64,000 bases of DNA, taken from the NCBI GenBank assembly GCA_016800925.1, contig JABCPU010000290.1, positions 1-64,000 of the forward strand, given 5' to 3'. Source of the DNA: Suillus spraguei. Taxonomy: Eukaryota; Basidiomycota; Agaricomycetes; Boletales; Suillaceae. Below are positions 24,008 to 35,129 of the stretch, piece by piece; position 1 is the stretch's first letter; the number at the start of each line of letters is the position of its first letter. A program made the position numbers and the translations under genes. Below the pieces are notes generated by a model. That model did no database searches. It was not told the DNA's origin and saw nothing but the letters and a program-made list of their open reading frames with translations.

Positions 24008-25869
24008 TCATCCCCGTTGTCGCCATGATGGGCTGCTGTGCCTAAAGCATGCTATCAAGTCCCAAATAAGACAAAAACTAGCACCGACCTTGACAGACTC
24101 AGGTCGGGACAGATCCATGACTTTGTTATCGGGATGCTTAAATACGTCCCTCTGGGATGACTTGAGCTCCTGATCTTCCGACGCCCTGATGTGTAACTCC
24201 GGGCGGTAGACCTCGTGGCGGTTGTGGAACTGGTAAGAATTGTCGGTGTCTGTGTTGGCCTGCGTGTAGTGTCGTGCATTCAGGAGTGCGAGGTACGAAT
24301 TGACGTATACTTGAAACAGGACAACTGGTCAGCACAATTCTAGGGAAGGGGCTTTGGTATACCTTTAGCCAATAAAAATTCAATAGCAAGGAAGATGAAG
24401 TTGTGCGGCATGGCTGCGCACTGTAGACCATCAGAGAAGAGATGGTCCACAAAATGTCTAGAAACTTACTGTAATCATGGCTATCATCGAACATACGCTG
24501 TATTTAAATGAGTCAAAATATGGAATAGTCTGGTAGGAAGAATACCTCGTCAGACAACCGGTATTAATAATATAAGCCATGAGCTTTGTTATCAAGGAAT
24601 CGGTGCTATGTATTTCGTGTTAGTAGTGTCTCAGAGCCAGGTAATGAATGAATCTTACCTAGAGAATCCAGTACGGGAGGTAGCCAGGAGGTAGCATAGT
24701 GACGATGCGACAACAACGTCGGCAAAAGTAATCGTGGCCAAAGCCATGTATGTCGCCCACTCGATTTTAAGCAAATCCGAAAAATCATGACATTGATATC
24801 TACTCACTATCAGCATTTCACGTAGCTAGGGAGCACACAGTTCACTCACAAAGCCCAAAGCAGGGCTGACATTGGGTTAGAATGATGAGCTAACAAGAGC
24901 GCCGTTTAAAACTTACCAATTACAACACCTGATGGGATCTTCAAAATTGAACAATAAGGATCTCCAGCTAACAAACTCACCTGAGTTTAGGATTATGACC
25001 ACGCCCTAACGACGAATGAACATAATGAGATGCTTAGAACCTATATCAATTGTAAACCTACCACTGCGATAGGGAGGGTTCTTGATCTGCCCTTGCTGAC
25101 TAGGTATATCGCATCAGTCGTAGAAAATCCATCGGTAGAGAGACGCATACTTATCCATATACGATAAACATACAGGCTATGGAACAAGAATGTATTAATG
25201 ATTGATTGTGTATCACATTCTGCGCATCAAACTTACATATGCACCGCATAAACAATGAAAACCTGTGGAATGCGTGATTGAGATGCACCTCAGAGTTTAG
25301 AAAATACTCACCTCGATAACTACCGAAAGCTGCGCAAGTCCATCAATATCATAGTACTATGGGGCCGCATGGAGGACCAAAGTAAGAACTTACTTTAAAA
25401 CTCCATACAATTTCCGCGAGCGCATTGACGTTTGCATAATTGATCACTAGATAGTAATACATGCAGTGGATGATCAAGGCCAAGTGCAGAGCATCGAATA
25501 TCCTAAAATTGTAGAGCCTCAACGCGCTCGATAATAGCAACTCGAAAGAATGCCTACCAGAGCCAGATGACCTGTTATGGCGTTTAGCCTGAGGGCAGAA
25601 CTGATAGAAGGTAGTTTAACGTACAGCCAGCTTATAGAATGTCATCCCTGTGTCCCTATGCGTCTGAAAGTAGACGAGAGTTTGAACATTGCTTAAACCG
25701 AATAGACTGTTCCGCAAAATAAGTTAGGACGACAGGAAACGCTTAACTTCAACTGCATAACGAGCAAATTGTTTACGAACACTGCTGCAATGGTAAGCCC
25801 AATAAAAAGTGCCCCGAACGTATCCCCAATGTCAAGTTGTGGGATGGGGTCCTGTGCCGAGGAAGTCAT
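24008..25869 (-). CDS. DUF6534 multi-pass membrane protein, copy F (intact)
   Basis: Start MTSSAQDPIPQLDIGDTFG at 25869; the same 16-exon structure reads through without stops: AAVLFGLSNVQTLVYFQTH, VIWLW, DALHLALIIHCMYYYLV, VFIVYAVHILYVYRIW, ATITFADVVVASSLCYLL, CSMIAMIT-type mini-exon, CAAMPHNFIFLAIEFLLAK, LLNARHYTQANTDTDN, tail RASEDQELKSSQRD and a C terminus running to a stop at 24008. Closest in sequence to copy E, consistent with the most recent duplications being at this end of the array. The intron before the DALHLA exon is shortened but keeps its AG. Confidence 0.8.
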
Positions 25870-26559
25870 TGCTGGCTGTAATCTGCAAGGTGTCTAGATA
25901 TCAAGTACAATGAGGCTAATGCATTGCCGCCTGGTGCTTTTAACGGGGGCATATATATACCTGTCACGTATTTGGTACATACCGCATGACTCAAGGCCCA
26001 TGAGGTCAAATCAAGCAACGAAAAGCGGCGCAGTTACATCAATGATCAAAGTATCATCATGATTTTGCGCCACACCAGGGCGCACACAAAATCATGATGT
26101 AGCGTAATCACTGTCAGCCCGGAATTACACGTCGTTCAACATCCATGATTTGTGATGCAAATACATGACCTACACCATAGCAGCTGACACAGGTCACTTG
26201 AAGATTTATACAAGTAGTGATGCTACGCCAGTTCACGAAGCTTAGCTAAGTTACATAAGAACATATCTTTCTCGCAGGGTTATTTTTGTCCAGCCCGACA
26301 AGTATTTCTGTGCTCCATGACCATCAATCAATCACTACAGAAGATGCGGCGGGAAAGTTGGATTGATGCTTTAGAGGTACGCAGGGCATTTGCGAACTCA
26401 TAATCCCCATACATGCTGATGGGCCTAGCGCTAATATGTCAAAATTCGCCATTTTATCTCCTCAGTACGTACTGGCTTCCCGAGGCAAGTTACAGTCCGT
26501 GCACCGTTAGGTCTGAAATGCTAACATAACATGGTACTTAAGACAGACCTCTTCATAAT

Positions 26560-27420
26560 AAATACCATGAGCTGTATCTCAATACGGGCTGCTTGATGAG
26601 GTGTTCATTCTAGCCTACCACATCCCTTGACTCTTATTCGGTTAATTTCGGTGCAGTGTGTTCAATATGACGGCTATCATTCTATTGAACTCTTACTTCT
26701 TATTCCGGCCATCTTTTCCCCTTACCATCTATAGTACGCAGTGATATCGAAGAACGGCATACTTGAAGCTGTCAAATTTGTATTGACTAAACGTAAGGCC
26801 AAAGAATTCCTCGCACCCCCGGGCCTGAACGCGCGATACTACGCTCCCAATGCAGACACAATGCATTCTTGGGTCTATCACCCGAGAATGTACATTAGAG
26901 CGTCGTAGGACAACGAACTCCAGGCATCCCAGAAAAGCATGTTTGAACATCCCGGTGTTGTTGTATATCATTCTATCGTCATAATGGTCAGTGGCTGCGC
27001 CACTGTCGACGGCATAGGACTGATGGCTTTTTTATAATTCGTATTCATTATCCTTTAGGGTCGGGAACCCCATGGCCGACATAGCCGGGATTTCGTATTC
27101 CTGGACTGATGACTTAGCCGCAACGGCTGGTTGAGGTGTGATGGAAGTGAATTCTTTTTCTTCAACGCGATGGATCAAGTGGTATGGACCATTGTCTCCG
27201 TATTCGCGAGACCGGCCAATGACTTCAACTTCTTGGCTGTATACTATTCAGCGGACAGGTGTAGAAAGGTATCAGTCCATTCTCATTCCGAAAGTGTCAG
27301 TTTATAATCTCGAGTCACTGAGTATGCACAACTATCTATCGGTGTACCCATAGTCGGGTATCAGTCGGATCAACTTTAAGGATCAAGTAGGCTAGTTCCA
27401 TCCATCTTCGCGCCGCGCGC
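26560..27420 (+). pseudogene. Degraded plus-strand DUF6534 copy (3' half) with its flank
   Basis: Plus-strand sequence still recognisable as the last exons: CISIRAA in place of STGCLTS, a weathered mini-exon, then (about 26740-26960) VISKNGILEAVKFVLTK, then LNARYYAPNADTMHSWVYHPRMYIRAS, a stop, and DNELQASQKSMFEHP. Coding and splice signals are broken. The 3' flank block at 27100-27400 follows. It is the best-preserved evidence for lost plus-strand partners in the array. Confidence 0.7.
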
Positions 27421-28314
27421 GGGCGTTGCAGCCTTGTTATGTAAATGAGCAATTGCGATGAGGGTAATTGATTGACGAGACCGAACCTCGAGCACATCCA
27501 TTGAAATTTGAAGGTTTGAAACCCATGATTTTGAAGTTTGTCTGCAGTAAGTAGGTTTCGGTACCAGTACTTGTACAGTGTAAGAAACTCAAATAAGGCG
27601 CTAGTAATCACTGATCGGGAACGCAGATATTTTACGATCAGAGATACTCAGGAAGTCCGACATCGACCGTATTCTATGAATACATCTATCTCAAGTAAGT
27701 ATACAAGATGCGTCGACGGCTTATCTCGAATCTACGCGATGCAGTACAAATGCACCGCCCGTATATAGCCTCCCGGATCCGAATTTACTGCATTATGATT
27801 ATGGGAAAGATTCAGCTAAATACGAAACTGAGGTCCCACCAGCCAGCGGTCCTATTAACCATAGTTGTCCGACGACCGGATATGGATGCTACGTGTCCTT
27901 TCATTGATCAATAATCAGCCGTTGTCTCGGTCAAGTTTCAAGTTTCAGCGCATCTCTCCGTTCCGAATCGAGGGCATTTTATTTGTATATGAGCCAAGGA
28001 GCACATGCGATCATCAGGATCGGATGATTGCGGCTGGAAAACAAATAACCGAGCGCTAGTTTTAATTTTCGTTCAAATAGTACAACTCGTATGGTATACA
28101 ATATATCCATGGAATTCTTGGCATCAGCAGGGTACGTAGGGGATACTGTGAGTAAACAAGCGGTATAAATACGAACAGACACGAGAAAAAAAATATACAA
28201 GTGCGCAAGATAACATGTCAACGTCATAGACAAGGGGCCCACAAGTCCCGAAAGATATCGCATCACTCCACATGTATTGACAGCAAGCCCTGCCTGCGCC
28301 TTTAATTCCGAAGC
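27421..28314. other. Intergenic, no supported gene
   Basis: About 900 bp between the array and the next gene on the minus strand. Several short frames on both strands, none with domain or splice support. Confidence 0.35.
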
Positions 28315-29535
28315 CTACTTCCTTGTGGGAAATCCATCATCATACTCGACTTGTTGATCGACCGTGATTTGCACACCCAACCCAGTGCGCGCACGGGGAA
28401 TACCGTTATCAACGTCCTCCCCAATAATTGGAAGCACTGCCTTAGTTTCCTCGCCAGGAGTGACACTGTTTTTGTCAGCGTCCCACTCTCCTCCCTCTTT
28501 ACGACCAGCCACTGCCACGGTGGCATCACGCATATCACCGAGGGTGAATGTGTGGTTAACGCCTCTTGGTCTGTTCCCTGAGCCAGAGAGCGAGTGGGTA
28601 TTGGCTCCCGATGAAGAAGCAGCATGGGAAGAGATGGAGAATGTGCCACCGTTGGCAAGGTCCCCTCTAACAGAGAGGATGATGCGCATAGACATTGTTG
28701 TAGTAAGAACAGCTGCCATGCTGGTGACAATTGTCTTGATAGGGTCGTTTGTACCCGTCGGTGTCATAATGAAGTAGAAGAGGACATTGATGAGGTTTAC
28801 GAGGAGAATGGCACCGTACAGGTTCAAGCCATCACGAAGCATGAGACGCCAGTAAGACACCTGCCTAGTTTCGAGTGTTTTGATACTGCGCAGAGCAGCA
28901 AAGACGAAACTAGTGCCGTAGAGCAAGGTTGGAGCTAGCCAGTAAATTCCGACCCAGCTTGCGTTATTCAAGGGACCGGCAATGCACCCTTGGCCATCTA
29001 GAAGATGGACAGAGCGGTAGAAGCCGCAACAAATGGCAGTAACGACGATCTGCAAAGCGTACAATCCCCACATAGTCATGCGAACATGCTGAACGTGGTC
29101 GTAGATGGCCGATATGCGCATGACATGTACAGCGGATGCAACAGCAAGGAGAATTGCTGTGCAGATTGGCTCGTAAGGCCAGAAGGCAACGCAGTCTGTG
29201 TCTTGTAAAACTGTCGTACTAAAGAACATGACGCCTGTGATCGCGGTTTCAGGTTAACGCCCGAGGTTTCGCGCGATAAGACAGGCTTGGAAAGAAAACG
29301 CACCGGTTACAATAAAATCTGCTAGGACCCAAAATTGCATGAAGTAATACATGAATTTCAGAGCTGGCCATTTTGGCAAACGTCCCAGCCTGTACGACCT
29401 GGGAGTGAGAACGAGAGCATCCCAGGCTAAGACAGTGAGTGTGCAGACGAAGAAATACTTTTGAGCAGACAGATGAGGTGGAAGATCCAAGGAAGGAGGG
29501 AGGGTGGGGGTGGAGCTGGTTGTATTCGACGACAT
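28315..29535 (-). CDS. Multi-pass membrane protein, DUF6533-like
   Basis: Two exons, 29535-29304 and 29234-28315, with a 69-bp intron (GTGCGT..CACAG, phase 1); 383 aa. The N-terminal segment (YFFVCTLTVLAWDALVLTPRS ... KFMYYFMQFWVLADFIVTGVMFF) resembles the N-terminal domain of fungal DUF6533 membrane proteins. Several further hydrophobic helices follow (VASAVHVMRISAIYD, MWGLYALQIVVTAICCGFY, VGIYWLAPTLLYGTSFVFAAL, LYGAILLVNLINVLFYFIM), then a soluble Ser/Gly-rich and acidic tail of about 130 residues. About seven helices in total. Such proteins are abundant in Agaricomycetes and functionally uncharacterised. Unspliced, the first frame would stop after 93 codons, which supports the intron. Confidence 0.78.
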
Positions 29536-30063
29536 GGACGGAGGGAAAGAGGGAAGGTAATGAGCGCTGTATCTACATGGCTCAATAGCAGCTATTTTAT
29601 TCGTAAGGGAGGCGGTTCACATCAGTTACTCATTATGTCAGCAGAATCTGATCCTAAGATTCTGTTGCACAGGGTCCATCCTTGGTCCATCCCACGGTAA
29701 TTTATAAAGTGGCCGTAACAGCAATGAATCTTACCAATGTTCCATCCGACGAGCTCGCATAATATCAATGTCTTCACTGTCGCCGTCGTCAACGCCTACT
29801 CTTACTACCTCAAGTGATCACCGAGTCAGTCTTCCGGTGGGGGAGATGACCAACCGTCATCTACATCAACCACGCTATATCTGTATGTGTTACCTGATCC
29901 CACATATCCGTCATAGGTTAACACAGGCTCCATCATCCCATGCACCGCTTCCTGAACGTTTCAATCTGCAATCACAACACGTTTCTTTTCCCTTCATCGT
30001 CATCTTATTTTGAATTGATCTTTTAATTCCTTGATACCTTGTGTTCGGCTCCTTGCAACAACA
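29536..30063. promoter_or_regulatory. Shared divergent intergenic region
   Basis: About 530 bp between two divergently transcribed genes, so it should hold both promoters. It contains purine-rich tracts near 29490-29560 and pyrimidine-rich sequence before 30060. No specific factor site can be named. Confidence 0.4.
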
Positions 30064-30774
30064 ATGAACGCTACGACCAGTTTCACGTTCCTCGCTACCC
30101 TTTTTGTTCTCCTTCTCATCTCCGCTTCTATCATATTCCGTTCCTTCCTCGTTCGGCGTCGTTTTCGTCAGCGTGTGGAAGACGCTTTGGCACAAGGAGT
30201 TGTTCTTGACCTGCAACCATCGGTACTCGGTCTTACTTCACGGTTTATTGGAGAGAAACCCAGCGTGCATGAAGCCCGGGTTGAACTAGATGTCTTACGA
30301 GAGAAATCTCAGTGGCAGGTCATCATGGTGTGTTTTGAGCTATTAAGTCATCTACATGCGGGCTTGACTGATATTTTCTCTCAACAGCCTGTCACTGCTC
30401 TTCTAACACACAGGGTCGAGCTTGCTGCGGAGTCGCGATTACCTCACGAGTCTCCACAACAACAACGGCCCTCATTCCTTGCGCGCTTCAGGCGACATTC
30501 TGCATCTCCTGTTCCACGTCCAGCCACGATTATTCGAGACTGTACCTCACCAGAAGACAGTGTTTCCGTCTGTGTCCTAATCTCGATGCCTCACCCAGAT
30601 TCCCCAATTCGCTTTAAGCGTTCACAGGAAGATTTGGTCAAATCACAACTAATTGATGCGAACCTGGGCGTTAACACAGGGAGGGCCAGTGATGAGGAAG
30701 GCGTCCCAAACGTGGTTTTTGGTGTCGCCGAACTTCCTGTGCTTGGCGGCTGGACGGAAGCAACGATGGCGTAA
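30064..30774 (+). CDS. Single-anchor membrane protein of unknown function
   Basis: Start chosen at 30064 (MNATTSFTFLATLFVLLLIS), immediately giving one hydrophobic helix (FTFLATLFVLLLISASIIF) followed by a basic stretch RRRFRQR, as in type-III or signal-anchor proteins with a cytosolic body. A 60-bp intron (30328-30387, GTGTGT..CAACAG) is in frame, so both spliced (216 aa) and retained (236 aa) forms are open. The body has a Pro/Gln/Ser-rich linker and ends with VVFGVAELPVLGGWTEATMA. I do not recognise the family. An in-frame ATG at 30031 would extend it by 11 residues. Confidence 0.65.
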   Translation: MNATTSFTFLATLFVLLLISASIIFRSFLVRRRFRQRVEDALAQGVVLDLQPSVLGLTSRFIGEKPSVHEARVELDVLREKSQWQVIMVCFELLSHLHAGLTDIFSQQPVTALLTHRVELAAESRLPHESPQQQRPSFLARFRRHSASPVPRPATIIRDCTSPEDSVSVCVLISMPHPDSPIRFKRSQEDLVKSQLIDANLGVNTGRASDEEGVPNVVFGVAELPVLGGWTEATMA

Positions 30775-31906
30775 TATTTTCGGTTTTACACTTCCCTGGT
30801 ATGACAGACACGAATAGTGTGGTAATACAATACTTACCCTTTAACTGATCTTGGTTTTGCATTATACTGTATTCTTGTTTTGTAACACTTACTACTACTT
30901 ACTCACACCATGATACTCACCATACTATCTATTATGTATAGATAGGACTCAAGGAATTACCCGATTATTCTGTGTGGTTCCGCTAAGACACTGGGGTTAA
31001 CGTCATGAAGGTATCTGTACCTGTTGTAACCTCATCTGTCGCATAACCCTGATACTCGAGTACTGTGCCTTTGTACATAGAACGTACCGATGCCATGATC
31101 ACTACACGGCGTCACACGGTATTAAATAATTCAACATATCATGATCTACTAAGTGATTGTCTCCAAAATGCAGGTAGGCGTCGAGAAACCAGATATCTAT
31201 CTTAACCATCAAGTCGTGATGATCGCCATCATACCAGCCAAATCGCACAGCGCCTGGGTATCTGCCATGAAGCTGTGGCAACAGCGCTCGAGACCCCATC
31301 TGTTGATCTTTTAATTAAAGAAGGTGGCAAATTATTCACGCGCTGATCTCGAGTTCTCTCGGGTTGGTTATCATTCATGCTAATTGCATAGTGAAAACAG
31401 GACTTTGGAGAGCAACTATTTACATAACAAGGAATGCCATAATCCTGGATTTGGTAGACCTTGGTCGTGCTGGGTGAGACCAGGTCTCGCCGGAACTTCC
31501 GAAAGTCGCACAAGCCTGATGGGATGCTTAAATGATCAACGGTGTAGATATTTGCAATTTCAACGTGGCAGAGATTGCCTTTGCTAGGGTTGAAATTCCT
31601 TCCTTGAAGTCTTGGGAGATCTCGCGTGCTGCGGGCTAGACCGCCGCCGGGTGTGTTTGACACTAATCAGCAGACAGCGCGCGCCACGCTCGAGCCTAGC
31701 CATTAGGCCTTGCGGTGTTGTCGGATTGACTAACTGTGAAAGGTGCCGGTTCCTGAATGTTTGAACGACCGGAAGGAAACGACAGTATCCACACGTCCAG
31801 CTGAACTGTTTCGTCATCTTTCTCTCTAAGGTCTTCCTAACGACAACATCACATGATGCACACGTAATCTACCTTTAAAAGTAATAATTAAACTTCATCT
31901 ATGAAA
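30775..31906. other. Intergenic, no supported gene
   Basis: About 1.1 kb. One longer minus-strand frame (31229-31663) has no motif or codon-level support and I do not call it. Confidence 0.35.
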
Positions 31907-32215
31907 TTATTTATTCATTATCCGACTAAAAGTATCGTCGAAACTTTCATTCTCCTCGATCCTTTTCAACTCCTCGACGGTCGCAAATACAGTAGCGACA
32001 TCGTCAGGCGAGATACTCTCTGGACCAGCAAGAAGGTTATCTGCATCACAAGGCTCAGTCGAAAGCGGCGGTACTTGCGCGAAGGATGCTTCGAGATCCT
32101 GTGCAATTTCAGCAGCCATGTTGAAATTGTCGTTGATGTGATGCAAGAGGACGTCCTCTATTATACATTGTGCATCGTGCATCATGCACCCATCTTTGGG
32201 GACGTCAAATTTCAT
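31907..32215 (-). CDS. Small hypothetical protein
   Basis: Open frame of 102 codons, acidic, with low hydrophobicity. Its sequence (DCMM-like Cys/His start, then AAEIAQDLEASFAQVPPLS, ISPDDVATVFATVEELKRIEENESFDDTF) looks like an ordered helical protein rather than random translation. No family recognised; no signal peptide or membrane segment. No introns are obvious. It could be a terminal exon of a larger gene upstream on the minus strand, but no convincing partner exon is seen. Confidence 0.35.
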   Translation of the reverse strand: MKFDVPKDGCMMHDAQCIIEDVLLHHINDNFNMAAEIAQDLEASFAQVPPLSTEPCDADNLLAGPESISPDDVATVFATVEELKRIEENESFDDTFSRIMNK

Positions 32216-32849
32216 GTTCTATTGAATTCAAATTTGAACTGTCCTATCAGATCTAAATTGCATCTGGGTCCACGAGTCTTGGATCCTGCCAGGTTCTGCC
32301 ACCCTCCCGTTGCATAAGTTCCGCCGCTGGCGCTAGGCACAATCGCTTTTGCCAACAACATCAGGGCTCCGGACCCTCAGGCCTCGACGTCAGCCTCGAA
32401 CCTCAGTCGAACCTGCAGCCTCCTCGCTCGGTTCATATTTTCGCCCGCACTCCACTCCCCTGTAACATTATCATTACAGAGAATATATGTTTGCATCGTA
32501 ATCGATCTTATCTCGATCATCCGACTTCGATACCTACATACCCATAGTCGTACTATTTAGCTTCATCACGATAGCTCAATACTTATCATGGTCATTCAAT
32601 GCGAGAACCGCCTGTCGGATTTGTTTCCTGCCCACCTGGTGGTAGTCTCGTCGCATCTCTCCCTTGTGAAGCTGGACGACATTGCAGTGACCAGGTTGCA
32701 CGTGCACCGGGCCGTCGCGTGGTGAACAGTCACTTTCCTTTTTTTTTGCTTTTTTTGCTTTTTGATGCATTTTATCGCGTCGTCCCTCTAAACCAAGAAT
32801 CTAGGCTTGCTGCCTTCCAACCTTCCACCCTCCCTCGCGTCCGCAACTG
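32216..32849. promoter_or_regulatory. ADE4 upstream region
   Basis: About 630 bp before the ADE4 start. It includes a long T-rich tract (about 32735-32762) and pyrimidine-rich sequence (ccttccaccctccctcgcg) just before the start, which is typical of strongly expressed fungal promoters or 5' UTRs. Confidence 0.4.
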
Positions 32850-34882
32850 AGTTCGTTTCTCGATCGTGCTAAATGACCCTCTGACAGGTCTCCGATCTAG
32901 TGTGCGGTATTCTAGGGTTATTGCTCCATGATGCATCGGTTCATGCAGCATCAGAGATTTCTGAAGGCCTTTCCTTGCTGCAACATAGAGGACAAGATGC
33001 ATGTGGCGTTGTTACATGTGGTCATGAGGGTCGATTCTTTCAATGCAAAGCCAATGGTATGGTTCGTGATGTTTTAGATGAGAAGGCCATTTCAAGATTG
33101 ATCGGAGGTATGGGTATTGGCCATGGTAAGCCTTTGCAGTACTTAATGCGATCCTGCTGATGATTATCACACCACACTGTAGTTCGCTATCCAACTGCTG
33201 GCAGCTCGGACCACGCCGAAGCACAACCGTTCTACGTCAATTCACCGTATGGCATTGTACTCGCGCACGTAAGTCTGTCTTTCAGACTTTCCCCTTCCAC
33301 TCGATTGAAGATGGTGCTTAGAATGGGAATCTCATAGACAGTCATTCGCTCTTGCAATATATGGACGCCACCGCGCATAGACACATAAACACGTCCTCTG
33401 ATTCTGAGCTCTTACTCAACCTTTTCGCCGATAATCTCCAGAAGACAGGCAAATTCCGTATCAACGAAGACGACGTTTTCACTGCCATAGGAGGTCTTAT
33501 GACGCAGTGCACAGGAGCATATGCGTGTGTTGCAATGCTTGCTGGCTTCGGGATTATTGCGTTCAGAGATCCAAATGGCATAAGACCGGTTGGGATGGCT
33601 TCCAGAAGGACTAACACCGGAAGAGACTATCTCTTTGCGAGCGAGAGCATCGTCGCTGATGCTTTGGGTTTTAGTGAATGGGAAGATGTGAAGCCCGGTC
33701 AGTCATTGTCCACGCCGTCAGGTGTAGCTATTGATGAGCCGCATTGGAGGTATTAGGCGAAGCAGTGATCATCACTCGCTCAGGGGTTTCCAGGAAACGA
33801 GTCGCGGCTCATGCGACCTTTGCACCAGACATTTTTGAATTTGTCTACTTCGCCCGCCCTGATTCTGTACTTGACGGTATCAGCGTTTATCGCAGTCGGA
33901 TGGCTATGGGCGACGCGCTTGCTGTCGAAGTTGAAAAGGTTTTGAAGGAGCGTGGCATCACAGTGGATGTCGTCATCCCAGTTAGTGCTTTCTGCCGTTC
34001 TGCGATTGTTTGGCCAAAGATATTTTGCAGGTTCCTGATACGTCTCGCGTTGCAGCTTTGAATCTAGCTCAGAAACTCAACTTGCCTTACCGGGAGGGTT
34101 TTGTCAAGAATCGCTATGTTGGCAGGACATTCATTATGCCAGGTCAACAAATGAGGTATACGCATGAGTTACCATATACACGAATGAGTGATGCCAAGAC
34201 TTTTTACAGGCGTAAGAATGTGAGGAGGAAATTGAACGCAATGGCCTTGGAATTTTCTGGGAAGAATGTCCTCCTTGTTGATGGTAAGATTTGGAATAGC
34301 CGGATCTTATCGCCTCGTAAGACACATCCCAGATTCCATCGTTCGCGGCACCACCTCAGGAGAGATCATCCAGATGGCAAAGGACGTCGGCGCAAAAAAG
34401 GTGATCGTCGCGAGTTGCGCCCCACCTATACGGTAACTCCTACCAATACATAGACTTGAACAGATGACTGACGAAACTTCAGGCACTCGAACGTCTATGG
34501 TATCGATATGCCTTCGAGGACAGAGCTCGTTGCATATGGGCGCAACACCGAAGAGATAGCTGAGGCTATTGGAGCAGATCTCGTCGTGTTCCAGACTCTT
34601 CCAGACCTCATCGCGTCCGTGCGACAGTTCAACCCATCTATTTCGACATTCGATTGTTCCGTATTCACGGGAGAGTACGTCACTGGTGGTGTTAGCGAGG
34701 AGTATCTGCACCGATTGGAATCGCTCCGTGCGGACAACGTCAAGAACAAGGTGGCCGTGAACTTGCGGGAAGGTCAGAGTGAGGGCGGTAGGGTCGATGG
34801 ATTCCACACTCGGATGGACATGGTGCCATCTGGCGGCGCGGACGACACAGTTGGATTGCACAACACCTGGAATATTAGTTGA
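32850..34882 (+). CDS. ADE4: Amidophosphoribosyltransferase
   Basis: Glutamine PRPP amidotransferase (EC 2.4.2.14), first committed step of de novo purine synthesis: PRPP + glutamine to 5-phosphoribosylamine. Exons 32850 (only the A of ATG), 32901-33125, 33183-33268, 33322-33697, 33757-33980, 34031-34155, 34210-34283, 34333-34432, 34483-34882; total 1611 nt, 536 aa, no stop. N terminus MCGILGLL gives the catalytic Cys2 of the Ntn-type glutaminase; then [47 protein letters not shown], and in the transferase half [34 protein letters not shown], the PRPP loop [13 protein letters not shown] (split by an intron) and [19 protein letters not shown]. The start codon seems interrupted: no ATG precedes TGTGCGGT at 32901, but A at 32850 is followed by a 50-bp GT..AG intron. 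A broken partial copy lies at 36966-37290. Confidence 0.93.
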
Positions 34883-35129
34883 TAGTTGAACTCGCGGGAA
34901 GGTCAGAGTGAGAGCGGTAGGGTCGATGGATCCATACTCTCATTATGTACCAAGTACAATAGAGGGGGTAGGTCGCGTGCTAGAGCTCTACGAATGTCCG
35001 CCCTCAGTGCGCTTATGTCTTCCACTTCCAGTTCCACTTCCTCTGTTTCGCCAGTACTGTCAGATTTACATCGACTATTTCGCTGTAGCCAGCGCCACTC
35101 CGTCAGAGCCTCTCCAAAATGCTCCTTCA
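34883..35129. repeat. Short duplication of the ADE4 3' end
   Basis: Just after the stop codon, a stretch (about 34885-34932) repeats the ADE4 sequence at 34758-34801 (gcgggaaggtcagagtgag core). It is followed by a tcattatgtaccaagtacaa stretch that recurs, with one change, at about 36927 next to the ADE4 pseudogene fragment. This marks a local rearrangement. Confidence 0.65.

Larger units (their letters stand above)
10840..27420. repeat. Tandem segmental-duplication array of DUF6534 units
   Basis: Five minus-strand DUF6534 genes with homologous introns, 5' flanks (shared blocks such as cttggaatctttc and tttttgtcca) and 3' flanks (cctaatagatacaat block, gatgaattctttctcg on the minus strand). 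Start codons lie at 12907, 16865, 19536, 22627 and 25869. The last three units are spaced about 3.1-3.2 kb and each carries, beyond the minus gene's promoter, a relic of the 3' end of a plus-strand copy. The duplicated unit thus seems to have been a divergent gene pair with one member mostly lost. Confidence 0.8.

Noticed and set aside
31229..31663. 144-codon minus-strand frame as a gene
   Set aside because: Composition is irregular, no motif, no splice partner, no promoter feature.
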